Shown: piece after piece, positions 22,853-32,965 of the stretch
Numbering within the stretch: the stretch's first letter is position 1
How the letters are laid out: each line of letters opens with the position of its first letter
Assembly (NCBI RefSeq): GCF_037392515.1
Contig: NC_090290.1
Span: forward strand, 37,013,753-37,077,752
Origin: Haliotis asinina
Taxonomy: Eukaryota > Mollusca > Gastropoda > Lepetellida > Haliotidae
DNA: 64,000 nucleotides
Direction of reading: 5' to 3'
The notes under the pieces: model-generated
What the model was told of the DNA's origin: nothing
Database searches by the model: none
What the model saw: the letters and a program-made list of their open reading frames with translations, nothing else
Translations under genes and position numbers: made by a program

Positions 22853-23273
22853 CAACATATGTCATATTTGGGATTTCACTTTCTCAGTAAAGTACAAATT
22901 CTAGTACTTTTTTTCGGTTGAGTCCCATCCGGGATTCGAACCCGCACCCTCAGAGTCAGGCACCTAATCGCCAGCACACAAAGTCAGCCGCCTAGCCCGC
23001 TCAGCTGAAAGTCGCGGTGGCTGAGTCAGGCACCTAATCGCCAGCACACAAAGTCAGCCGCCTAGCCCGCTCAGCTGAAAGTCGCGGTGGCTGAGCGGGC
23101 TAGGCGGCTGACTTTGTGTGCTGGCGATTAGGTGCCTGACACTGAGGGTGCGGGTTCGAATCCCGGATGGGACTCAACCGAAAAAAAGTACTAGAATTTG
23201 TACTTTACTGAGAAAGTGAAATCCCAAATATGACATATGTTGCATTTGACCACTTTCTAAATGGCATCGTGTA
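22853..23273. mobile_element. palindromic (foldback) tRNA-derived SINE
   Basis: The arms are near-perfect inverted repeats: left about 22851-23009, right about 23090-23244. Each arm contains a tRNA-like SINE with an A box (TGGCTGAGCGG) and B box (GGTTCGAATCC) and a tail with AGTACTAGAATTTGTACTTT. Between them, a roughly 73-bp segment of the left arm (GAGTCAGGCACC to GCGGTGGCTGAG) is tandemly duplicated. The whole unit is flanked by 17-bp direct repeats, so it seems to have inserted as one piece. The family differs from the other two SINE families here. Confidence 0.8.
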
Positions 23274-23290
23274 ATCATTACATCAAACTG
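23274..23290. repeat. right target-site duplication of the foldback SINE
   Basis: ATCATTACATCAAACTG, identical to 22836-22852. Confidence 0.85.
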
Positions 23291-23650
23291 ACTTTCACTT
23301 GATGTGCCTTTCCCGAAAAAAAACCACCACCACCAACAAAGGAGCGAGTACGCTTAGCACATTTATTCCAGACACAGAGCGCCATCAGGGCAGACAAACT
23401 GGGACTTCCGGGTCAACGTTGTGTCGTTGTGGTAGTTGCGTGTACTGCTTGTGGAAGGAATGTTGGCTAACGCTTCCCCGGCGGACCGTTGTTGCAACAA
23501 AATGCAGACGGATCTGGAACATGAATATACATATTCATATTATTGGGTTTTTTCTTTTGAAGGAACGAATAAGAATGTGCTGATTGAATTATAGGCAGTC
23601 GTAGAAACCATTATGGTAGCGGCGTTCAAATGGTTGTGAAGGCTAAGAAT
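23291..23650. other. intergenic, nothing recognised
   Basis: No gene or repeat recognised. A short open frame at 23299-23583 shows no domain. Confidence 0.4.
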
Positions 23651-23920
23651 AGAGACCCGTGAAGGTCCGGGGTAGAATAGGCCTTCAGCAACCCATGCTT
23701 GCCACGGACTCGACTCTGCTTATCGTAAGAGGCGACTAAGAGGATCGGGTGGTCAGGTTCGGTGACTTGGTTGACACATGTCATCGGTTCCCAACTGCGC
23801 AGATGCTCATGTTGTTGATCACTGGATTGTCTGGTCCAGACTTGATTGTTTACAGACCACCGCCATATAGCTAGAATATTGCTGAGCGCGGCGTAAAACT
23901 AAACTCACTCACTCACTTAG
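23651..23920 (+). mobile_element. SINE family 2, near full length
   Basis: Head CCCGTGAAGGTCCGGGGTAG, ATCGTAAGAGGCGACTAAG, GATCACTGGATTGTCTGGTC, then the tail GCTAGAATATTGCTGAGCGC and ACTC repeats. Confidence 0.85.
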
Positions 23921-24009
23921 AATAGGGTTGAGTATTTAAAATTATTCTAAAGGGCATTAGAATCTGTCATCAGCAACCGCAAGGGGGCGAATATCCGGAC
24001 TAGGCGGCC

Positions 24010-24115
24010 AGGCTCAATACCACTGTATCACTAGTTTGTCTGGTCCAAACGTGATTATTTACAGCCCGACGTCACATCTAGCCTGAGGACTGTGGCGTGG
24101 GGAGTTAAACACAGC
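24010..24115 (+). mobile_element. degenerate SINE family 2 3' fragment
   Basis: Weak match from GTATCACTAGTTTGTCTGGTC through GATTATTTACAG to the end. Confidence 0.5.
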
Positions 24116-24610
24116 AAAGCAAACCAAATCAAGTCCCGAAAAGTCCTAAAAGCCAGTATCAACTGCTCAGGCAATTGTGGGGCAATATCAAGTCAGAGAA
24201 AAATCTGTGACAGATGTGCAGTTCAACGAGACAGTCACGCTGCGAAGAGTGACAAGCATACAAACATAGGATAAATTGCATTTAATACTATGTCTATTCT
24301 ATTTCTAGACTGATGTCCAAATCAAAGGATTGTCTGGACTCAACTCAATCATTACAGACCGCTGGGACATTGCTGCGTTCCGAAACAAAGAAGCACACAA
24401 TAACTTATTTGAGTGGCATGTTATAAGGTGAGGCGTGGAACATAGAACAAGCTCAATGTATAACAACTTCGTGAGTGCAACGTTTCGATACAGATTCTTG
24501 TACCTTTGTCCAAACAATATTTCCCCCTGGACACAACAGAAACACTGACCATGCTATAGCTTAAATAATGACCTATTCCATTCGTAAATAGGCGCAGTGT
24601 ATTAAGATAA

Positions 24611-26446
24611 TCATGCCTCACCTCCTCCCCCTGTTCCTCCTGTTCCAAAACAATGTCCATTTATGCATGGCACTCCTTCGTCACAAGGGGGCGAACACGT
24701 CGCGGAACCAACTGAAAAATGACGAAAATGATACCTTTCGGAAGAAATTAAGAATTTAGATTTAATGGGCTGAACAAGCAATTACCTTCCGTTTATATTT
24801 CCACCATCAGCGAAAACGGTTGCGACCACTGGCAGGGGTATAGCTACCATTATGACAAAAGCCCGGTCTTACACACGGTTGATGTTGAAGAGGTTGGGCA
24901 AGCCCTCATTACTTTCTAGGAGTTGTGGGGTAGCCTGGTGGTTAAAGCGTTCGCTCGTCCCGCCGAAGACCCAGGTTCGGTTCCCCACATGGGCACAATG
25001 CGTGAAGCCCATTTTCTGGTGTCCCTCGTCGTGATATTGCTGTAATATTGCTAAAAGCGGCGTAAAACTCACTCACTTACTCATTACTTTCTAAATACAA
25101 AGTTTCAACCTATCGGGTGAGTGATTGAGTTTAGTTTTACGCAGCAATATTCCAGCTATATGGCGGCGGTCCGTCTGTAATCGAGTCTGAACCAGACAAC
25201 CCAACAGCATGAACATCTGTGCAATTGGGAACCGATGCCATGTGTCAACCAAGTCAGCGAGCCAGACCACCAGATCCCATTAGTCGCCTCTTACGAGAAG
25301 CATAGTCGCCTTCTATGGCAAGCATGGGTTGCTGAGGACCTGATCTACCCTGGATCTTTCAACATATCGGGCTTACACGAAACAACTGTCTTACTACACG
25401 CCTGACTGGAGTACCACACTCAGCAATATTCCAGCTTAGTGACTATGGTCTGTAAGAAATCGAGTCCGAGACCAGACAATCCAGTGATCAACAGCATGAG
25501 TCAACCAAGTCAGCGAGCCTGACGACTCGATCCCGTTAGTGTCCTCTTACAACAAGCATGGGCTCCTGAAAACCAATGTTAATCCGGATCTTCGCGGGTC
25601 CCACATCCTTCACCTGATTGGAACCACGTTAATAAACACAATGACGATGCATATTCAACGAAATAGATATAAGGAAAGGAATCTGCTCATATGCCATGCT
25701 TACTCCCAAGCCAAGGAAACGCAGACCATGCCACTGATGCCGTCAACAGCAGCACAACTGTCAACAGCACCGCCCTCATCGTCAGTCTGTGTCTGCAATG
25801 ATCAAACTATGAAAGAAATCAATTCGCCAAATCAGAGCTAAAATTGAAAACAAGTAAAAGTGATTATCATTAGGTAGATCTTTAAAATATGCTAAACAGC
25901 AAAAGAAACGCAATTTTCGAAAAGTGAAATTTCGTTTCGTAAGCGTTCCTGTTTATGTCTTCTATTTCGCTTCTTTGGCTGTTCAGTATATATATAATGT
26001 ATTTCGGTAATGATGGCATCATGGCTGTGTAACGTGACGTCCATGGTGATGAACTTGGTGATGTGATGCACGTGTGTTTGGATATGGGTTGGGTGATGTG
26101 TTGGGTGATGTATTGGGTGATGTGTTGGGTAATGTATTAAGTGGTATATTGGGTGATGTGTTGGGTGATGTATTAAGTGATATATTGGGTGATGTGTTGG
26201 GTGATGTATTGGGTGATGTATTGGGTGATGTGTTGGGTGATGTATTGGGTGATGTGTTGGGTCAATGCCAGTGTGATGGGGATAAAATCGATCATATTCC
26301 TGGACTGACCAAGCCTTAATTGACACAGCGATTAATGGATAATTGTTGAAACGAAACAAATAATACTCATCAGTTCTGTATTCGCATTAAAGTGATTACT
26401 TCCGTAATGATTCAGTTCTGAAAGCACGCTGTTTTGTGTACTTACG
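24611..26446 (-). CDS. small secreted half-EGF peptide, locus B
   Basis: Two coding exons, 25779-25704 (76 nt) and 24711-24611 (101 nt), fit in frame to give 58 residues. A non-coding leader exon ending at 26446 (C|GTAAGTAC donor) splices to the acceptor TTGCAG at 25793. The coding start is ATG 25779. Exon 1 encodes the signal peptide MRAVLLTVVLLLTASVAWSA and ends A|GTAAGC, phase 1. Exon 2 follows TTTTTCAG and encodes TCSPPCDEGVPCINGHC (C-x3-C-x5-C-x4-C), then a glycine-rich tail FGTGGTGGGGEA and TGA. The spacing and the C-(V/I)NG-C end match locus A, as does the upstream region. Function unknown; a half-EGF fold is inferred. Introns hold two SINE families, a MITE and a 12-bp minisatellite. 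Confidence 0.65.
24923..25085 (+). mobile_element. tRNA-derived SINE (family 1), full length
   Basis: GGTAGCCTGGTGGTTAAAGC (A-box region), GGTTCGGTTCCC (B box), GTGATATTGCTGTAATATTG, GCGGCGTAAAACTCACTCAC. Sits in intron 1 of peptide gene B. Confidence 0.85.
25116..25365 (-). mobile_element. SINE family 2
   Basis: Reverse copy: TTTAGTTTTACGCAGCAATA, CAACCAAGTCAGCGAGCCA, TTAGTCGCCTCTTACGA, GCAAGCATGGGTTGCTGA. In intron 1 of peptide gene B. Confidence 0.85.
25405..25605 (-). mobile_element. SINE family 2, degenerate
   Basis: CACTCAGCAATATTCCAGC, CAGACAATCCAGTGATCAAC, CCCGTTAGTGTCCTCTTAC. In intron 1 of peptide gene B. Confidence 0.8.
25887..25992. mobile_element. Tc1-like MITE (copy 1 of 3)
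   Basis: Inverted termini: left ATGCTAAACAGCAAAAGAAAC, right complement ATACTGAACAGCCAAAGAAG. Sister copies lie at 48548 and 60579. In the leader intron of peptide gene B. Confidence 0.7.
26085..26262. repeat. 12-bp minisatellite
   Basis: About fifteen units of TTGGGTGATGTG/A in the leader intron of peptide gene B. The unit length leaves open frames on both strands (HHPT/HHPI repeats on minus), which are not considered genes. Confidence 0.9.
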
Positions 26447-26575
26447 AATCCACGAAGCCTTGCAAATCAAGAAATATCAAAGTAAGGCAGAGAGACTTTA
26501 TACACGCATGAACTAACAGATGTTGTTGATGGATATGCTGGCGTCAACACCATTTCAACGTCATACAAAGACCCT
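26446..26575 (-). promoter_or_regulatory. putative promoter and leader exon of peptide gene B
   Basis: A minus-strand TATAAA at 26502-26497 lies in GTGTATAAAGTCTCTCTGCC. A transcription start would fall near 26470, followed by a leader exon of about 25 nt ending at the strong donor C|GTAAGTAC (26446/26445). The region up to about 26575 is similar to that upstream of gene A (AACTAACAGATGTT, GTCAACACCAT on the + strand). Confidence 0.5.
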
Positions 26576-26579
26576 TTGG

Positions 26580-27600
26580 AATGTGTGAAGGCGTGGGGCA
26601 ACGTGCCGCCAATGTGGCGATTAATGCCAGCTGCTACCTATCATGGCCGATATTAGTTTCAAGGTACTGACCCAACAAAACTGACCACATATGCATATGT
26701 ATGCATATGTACTTTCTGACTGTTTATGTTCATATAATGGTCGCGAAAGTCAACTCTCTGTCTCAATGCATTAACAATGATACTTGCAAGAATTCCTTCC
26801 TTTCTTCATATCAGTCAACTCCGTACTTTGAAGTTTACACAGATTCCCGAACGTTGGTTGTTGAGAGAGCTGTTATGTGAAAATCCCAAGCTTAATTTTT
26901 CTTGAACCCCTCCAATCGTCGTGTGTGAACGTTTTCTATCCGATCTAGGTCCCGTGAACCTTTGCGGGAACAACTTTCCCGCTTTTCCAAGGATACTCTC
27001 TGACCATCTTGACGAAACAAAATGAAATCATTTCTATTCACAACGAGATCTGCTTCCTGTTCGCCACACTGCACAGCTTTGAAGTCGGCCAGTGTACATG
27101 TATTATTGCGCGATCAAACAAATTCGTCATAGCGTAAGGGTACAACAACAGTTTGTTGAAATTACGTTGTTTTTGATATTTTATTGATGTTAATATTCAG
27201 TTATATTAAAGCAGTTTCAAACCTAATTACAAATTTGTTGTTAAGGAATACTGTGAGAACTATTTCTTCAAGGGTTAGGATACAAAACTCTCCAAAAACA
27301 GAAACATAATGGCAGTACGGCCTTGAACAGAATGACCTTACAACATCTAACAGGTATTAAAACACATCACAGTGGAAGATGGTGAAAAACGTATGTGTAA
27401 ATTTCCAAGTCTGACGTTATAAGAACTGAATGTCTTATAACATTAACTCGCTCCTTCACACGAGTTTGAACTACGCTTTGACATCGTTAACTTTTCAATG
27501 CAAACCTATGGCTAATATACGTCGATTCCTACTGTACCCGACACGGATTCGAGTATGCGAATGCCCTTCCCAGCCCTAGTGGATTTTCTCGCTACATCCA
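26580..27600. other. intergenic, nothing recognised
   Basis: No gene. A near-perfect CATATGCATATGTATGCATATG palindromic patch lies near 26690. Confidence 0.4.
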
Positions 27601-28072
27601 CCTGTACATCATTCTCTTCCAGCAGAGGTTGCTTGTCACATCTTCCTACCTAACCTCTGTTGTAATACGACCCTTTCATGGTGCGAGTGTTCAAGACTCG
27701 TGATTGAAGGCAATCAGATTTAGTTGTGCAATCAGCAACCTTATTTCAAAAGTGATCGTTCGCAAGATCTCGGTAATTTCCGGATGCATCGTGAAAACTA
27801 GAACCTCTTCCCGAGCGCGATACTCAAATGTCTCTTCTAGACAGAACTCAATCATGTAGTATTTGTTTCTCCACATTGCTTGCATTTGACAATTTGAATC
27901 TGGGTCGATGTAATGCGTGTTCTGATTGGACAGGAAAAAAGGGAGGTAAATCTGCTGCCATTTTTTGCCGCTGGGGGATTTTATGAGAACCGCGAAATAT
28001 GGCCGTTTTAGAACAGAGGTTCGTAGGAAGATATGACATGTAACCTCTGTGGGAAGGGAATGCGTGTACATT
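27601..28072. mobile_element. MITE with roughly 65-bp inverted termini (copy 1 of 2)
   Basis: The left end (ATTCTCTTCC, then CAGAGGTTGCTTGTCACATC, TTCCTAC, CCTCTGTT) is matched by the complement of the right end (GGGAAGGGAATG back through GTAACCTCTG, GGAAGATATGACATG, AACAGAGGTT). The internal block CCTTTCATGGTGCGAGTG is shared with the shorter copy at 60361. A 138-codon minus-strand open frame inside has no domain and is not considered a gene. Confidence 0.75.
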
Positions 28073-28079
28073 CGTGTGG

Positions 28080-28960
28080 TATAGTTCAACCTATACCAAA
28101 CTGACACCCATTCTGTTTATCAGCCGGTCAGGTTTAATTAGGCGACGCTGAAGACATGCTGTTTTCTAGGAATGAATTTCCTATACAAACCTGAAGTGTG
28201 CATCTGACTCTATGGTTGGTCATCTCTTGTATTCCAAAAATAACCGGATCTGAGTTTCCTGTTTTGGAGGGACAGGTTTTACTTTACTGAAAACTTAACT
28301 GAATATTACTCGAAAGAGCTCTTCCCAGGTTTTACACTTCTGTAGTAAGACCGCTTCCCAGGCTTTACTTTTCCTAACTTCCACAATCAAATGATACATG
28401 AGTGTTTGCAATGAATTGGAAATTATCGTTTAAGATTAAGTTCAAAGTACAAACTTTTTCCCAAACGAGAATGGAGCCGCAGGTCTCAGACTGTAGGCAG
28501 ACGCTGTACCCGCACGGCCACCGGGCCGACGAAGTTACTGGGGTTATATTACCTAATGAGAGCTATCGTCATCAAATTGATTTTACGGACGCTTCAGTTA
28601 TTGTTATGCACAAATGATCATCTACATTGTAATTATCCATCATAGACGGTATATGTGTTCCTCGGTTTTGGTAGACAATGTAAAACCATCAGGGTTGGGA
28701 AACCCCTCCCCCTCCAGTTTTACATTTCTTCTATGCTTAAATTACGTCTTTTGTAGAATGTGGGTTGAAAAAAAACACGATTTATAGAATATAACGTAAA
28801 CATTCTGTAGAATCGGCTTTAATAGTCTGGAGATAAGGTTGTCCTGGGGTAAAACTAATTTCCAAAAGCAATAGAATGATGCCACAATGGTCGGAAGCGT
28901 TTATCACGACAATGGTTCCTTCTACAAGTTTGGCAAGAGGTGGAAATTATGGTGAATACC
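28080..28960. other. intergenic, nothing recognised
   Basis: No gene or repeat family recognised. Confidence 0.4.
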
Positions 28961-28962
28961 AA

Positions 28963-29140
28963 GTGAGTGAGTAAGTGAGTGAGGTGGGTTTTACGCCGCT
29001 TTTAGCGATATTCCATCAATATAGGGAACACCAGAAATAAGATTCACACCCAGAAATAACATTGCACCCGTGCTGGAAATCCAACCCGATCTTCGGTGTG
29101 ACGAGCGAAAGCTTTAACCACTAGGCTACCTCACCGCCCC
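28963..29140 (-). mobile_element. tRNA-derived SINE (family 1)
   Basis: GTGAGT-rich tail complement, GGTTTTACGCCGCTTTTAGC, ATCCAACCCGATCTTCGG, CTTTAACCACTAGGCTACC. Confidence 0.85.
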
Positions 29141-29214
29141 GATATGTTCAGTGGGTTTAAAACCAAGATATGTAACGCAGGCTTTACATTTAGTGTGATT
29201 AATATTGCTACAGG

Positions 29215-29640
29215 TCAATAGGTCTGGAACGGTTCTATTCGATTCACCGAAAATCGAGTCTGACACCTTAGTTTCAATTTTCGATAACCATTATCAGTAT
29301 TATAATATGATATTTGAATGCCTATTTCAGTTGTTTCCACACAGCCAGAACTTAATTTGTAATCCGATTCGATCAATTTCGAGCGCTGAAATAAGGCGAA
29401 ACGTGATTGGCTGACGCCGGACTAATTATCCAATGAAAATTATCGTTAGTAGACACCGCCAAGTTGACGATCGATTTCATGCAAAAAAACTCGACTCACT
29501 TGAACTCTAAGAGATAAATACAAACCTGAAAATCTAAAAACAAATTCCCGTATGAAGAATCGAATCGAAAATGATCGAATAGAGGGTCCAATATTGAACA
29601 TATCGAATCGAGGTCTGGGTGATTCGTTGGAGCCCTACTC
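29215..29640. mobile_element. hAT-like non-autonomous DNA element (copy 1)
   Basis: Parallels 40283-40676: TTTCCACACAGCCAGAAC, GAAATAAGGCGA, ACGTGATTGG, CGCCAAGTTGACGAT and AATCGAATCGAAAATG are shared. The ends are imperfect inverted repeats: left AGGTCTGGAACGGTTC, right complement AGGGCTCCAACGAATC. The TIR resembles hAT elements (AGGGCTGCAACGATT); the family assignment is an inference. Confidence 0.6.
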
Positions 29641-30690
29641 TCAGTAAAATCTGGCAGCGAGTACCTCTTTCGATTCGTGTTGAAATTCGTAATGATTTAG
29701 ATTGTTATAAAGATCACTCACTTCATACACCATACTCTCAGGCATTAAGCTTCTGCCAGGGGATGTTTCACCGTTGCCATTAGACTAAACACTGCTCTCT
29801 TGCAAGTCAATTCGTTTTCCCCCAAAACAAACGTTAATCCGAACTATGTCCATGATTGACCCAAATGAGAATTGTTAAATGTGTCTTTGAACAGTGTTGA
29901 CGCTAAGAGTGTCAGCTTTTTGTTAAAGTCAAATCCGATGTCGGGCTTTGTCGTACACCAGGATAAGCATCGAACGTGGATATGGGCAGACTTCGATTAG
30001 AACCCGCGAAGACTGGTCACGGACATATCTCCGAGTCGTACCTTTCTTCACAGCTGTATAGAAAGAGTAACGAAAATTCTGCAACATCTGTTATTTACCT
30101 ACGCCATGTATATCAATATTTCTCTGATCTCACCGCCTCGTACAATATGTTTATCAAAGAAACATAAAGGAGAATAGACTTATCTCCCGTTGTCCTTTGA
30201 AGTATTGAAGCCTTTGTCTGAATGGCCGTAATGTCGGAACGATAGTGCTCAGCAAGAACAGCTAGCGGTTCAGATGGTACATTAAAGAGACGGTGAGGCA
30301 GGACAAACAATGCCGACTGAAATATTTAGTTGCAGGACTGCCTGGGGAAATGGTCTTTCATAAACCTTCTGTAATAGACTTGATGCTGTCTTGGCGTTAT
30401 GGGAATAAATCGCCATCCGTCGTGCTTTGTTAAATTAAATCAATAGATCTGTCGATATCCTATTTTATAAACATATTCATATCTCACCTATTGAAGGTTA
30501 CCAAATTTGGAATCGGGTTGTCATGGCAATGAACCGGAAGTGGATAGTACAGTTTGTGTTCGCTTAACAGTCTTGTTTTAATAGTTAAAGGGTCATTGAA
30601 ACCTTTAAGAACTATTTTATACCAAGTTTAAAACGAACCACGTCTACGTTTATGCATCGTCATTAGTTCATCAATACAAGGAGGTAAATA
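29641..30690. other. intergenic, nothing recognised
   Basis: No gene or repeat family recognised. Confidence 0.4.
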
Positions 30691-30692
30691 AA

Positions 30693-30815
30693 TGTGTTTG
30701 TACATGCTAACATCATGTTTCATAGGTTCTGCCGCCAATACACATGCAATCTAACAATTCAAACCTTACTTCGAAAATGAGGAAAAATCTCTGACCGCAC
30801 TATTTCATGCCACAA
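30693..30815. repeat. dispersed repeat shared with 61341-61460
   Basis: TGTTTGTACATGC, CCAAACCTTACTTCGAAAATGA-like and ACTATTTCATGC blocks occur in the same order at both places. Nature unknown. Confidence 0.5.
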
Positions 30816-30862
30816 CTGCTACACTTGCTACTTTAAACTGCTACACTTGCTACACTTGCATT

Positions 30863-31035
30863 AAATACCACCACTACCATTACTACTATTACTACTTCTA
30901 CTAAATCCTCCTCTTCCTCCTCCTCCTCCTCTTCCTCCTCCTCCTACTATTACTACCACTACCACTACCACTACCACTACCACTACCACCACTACCACCA
31001 CCACCACCACCACTGCTACTACCACCACCACTACC

Positions 31036-31102
<67 letters not shown>

Positions 31103-31125
31103 TTACTACTACTACTACTGTTGCT
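30863..31125. repeat. TAC/CAC trinucleotide microsatellite
   Basis: About 260 bp of ACT, ACC and TCC triplets. It gives a poly-valine frame on the minus strand that is not a gene. Confidence 0.95.
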
Positions 31126-31195
31126 ATTGCTCTTGACACTATCGACACCTAAACTGAATTTCCACTGCGGTTGTAACTACAACTACTTTGCATAT

Positions 31196-31541
31196 CATTC
31201 ATGTATAGCCTCCCTAAAACATTCCAAGCACATGAGTGTATTCATGTATAGCCACCCTAAAACATTCCAACCATATGGGTTAATTCATGTATACCCACCC
31301 AAAACATTCCAACCATATGGGTGCATTCATGTATACCCACCCAAAACATTCCAACCATATGGGTGCATTCATGTATACCCACCTAAAACATTCCAACCAT
31401 ATGGGTGCATTCATGTATACCCACCCAAAACATTCCAACCATATGGGTGCATTCATGTATACCCACCCAAAACATTCCAACCATATGGGTGCATTCATGT
31501 ATACCCACCCAAAACATTCCAACCATATGGGTGCATTCATG
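31196..31541. repeat. 42-bp minisatellite
   Basis: About eight units of 42 bp containing CATTCATGTATACCCACCC, AAAACATTCCAACCATATGG and GTG. The inner copies are nearly identical. The unit is 14 codons long, so several frames stay open on both strands. Confidence 0.93.
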
Positions 31542-31544
31542 TGC

Positions 31545-32105
31545 CCCATTTATTACGGGAAAACAACCATAAGATTGTGTTATTAGCTAAACCATTCACA
31601 GCTGTCTTTCGTGAGAAGGATTTAATAACATCTGAAATCCTTGAAAATGTAGATGGTCATTTAACATCATGAAATGAGCGTTTTGAAATCTCTTCGTTAC
31701 TTTGATCTAGTCAATATTGATAATATGTAAACATTCTTTCATCCTTACATTAAACTATTTTTATCCCAACAAAGGAAATGCACAAATCAATCTCATTTAA
31801 ATGGTTTGTATTCTCGCGACCAAAATGTATCTGAAACAATCCAATTACGGGCCATGTCAGAACGACCTTTCACACAACCAATCATGGTGCGCTTGTCATT
31901 GACGAAAGTCCTGCAGTTTGTCATTCATCTCGTAAAGGATACCCCGAGATGTTCCGAACGACAGTTCCATGGTCACTTATCGCTGGGAGTGAACATCTGA
32001 ACCGTGTAGAGAATGATTGCTCGACCTGAACCTGACCTGAAAGCTGCTTATAAACTAGCACCAGATGGCTCGAAAAGGTTGTTTTTGTAATGGTTCATGT
32101 TGACT
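31545..32105. other. intergenic, nothing recognised
   Basis: No gene or repeat family recognised. Confidence 0.4.
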
Positions 32106-32112
32106 GTTTTCG

Positions 32113-32280
32113 GGCGGTGCTGTAGCACATTGTTTGAATTGATCGCCCGTCACGCCCACGGCCAGAGTTCGATTCCCTACATGGGCACAATGTGTGAAGC
32201 CCATATCTTGTGTCCTCCCCCGTGATATTGCTGGAATACTGCTTATAGCGGCGTAAAACCGAACTTACTCACTCACTCGA
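32113..32280 (+). mobile_element. tRNA-derived SINE (family 1)
   Basis: GAGTTCGATTCCCTACATGG (B box), GTGATATTGCTGGAATACTG, GCGGCGTAAAACCGAAC, then ACTC repeats. The 5' head is degenerate. Confidence 0.8.
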
Positions 32281-32860
32281 CTGTTTGTTAGTCTTATATT
32301 TGTCAACTTATGTTCGCTAAAGGTCATTCTTACGTGACATCAATACGATATCCTCTGATCTTTTTAATGCCAGAGAAAATGATACCATATGGTTTAATGG
32401 ACTGATTCAGACACGTGTCTTTAATCCTTTCCGATGTCATGCATACAAAAAGACCTCATGTACTGCTATAAGATCTTTATCTCCATCGCATAAAAATGGT
32501 ACTTTATGGTTTATAACTCATGTATCCATGTTAAATAAATCAGGAAAATAAACACCTTAGCACAAGTGTTTACGTTGAAAGTTCATATTTCGTTTTATTA
32601 GAAATTATTCAAAACTTATATACTTCACAATCACATAAGCATCTTAAGTATTTCGTTCAAAGCCAATCTGTATAGTCTGAAACTGAATAACTCATGATTA
32701 TGAAAATACAGGCCCTAAAGGTGAACTCGATCAATAATGCATTATTTGCTTTAGCTATGTCTAGTAAACAGCATGGATTTACTGTTCACGAATCACATCG
32801 GACTTTGTCTGTGTAAGTATGGTGTTCAAGTATTTTGTTAGTACGAGTCATATCCGAAGT
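32281..32860. other. intergenic upstream of the fibrinogen-domain gene
   Basis: AT-rich. Nothing recognised apart from the TATA box just beyond. Confidence 0.4.
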
Positions 32861-32867
32861 TTTCGAA

Positions 32868-32875
32868 TATATAAA
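32868..32875 (+). promoter_or_regulatory. TATA box of the fibrinogen-domain gene
   Basis: TATATAAA, about 90 bp before the first in-frame ATG (32966). Spacing fits a short 5' UTR. Confidence 0.5.
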
Positions 32876-32965
32876 CCCACAGCAGAGACGAGGTGAATCG
32901 TTCTTGGAGTGTTTTAACTGAAGCATCTTACGACCAGTTATCACACGTATTGATTCATCACCTTC

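Noticed and set aside
23085-23175. Possible functional tRNA gene (good A and B boxes)
   Set aside because: The acceptor stem does not pair fully, the sequence is part of a SINE with its own tail, and it is present as an inverted pair.
24786-24850. Signal-peptide-like exon (MVAIPLPVVATVFA) on the minus strand inside peptide gene B
   Set aside because: Its donor leaves phase 2, which puts the next cysteine exon out of frame. The exon at 25779-25704 fits in phase 1 and has the family pattern.
25892-26359. HHPT/HHPI repeat protein on the minus strand
   Set aside because: The frame is generated by a 12-bp minisatellite in an intron; no coding context.
27691-28107. 138-codon minus-strand open frame
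   Set aside because: Lies inside a MITE and spans its inverted terminus; no domain.
30861-31148. Poly-valine open frame on the minus strand
   Set aside because: Product of a TAC/CAC trinucleotide microsatellite.
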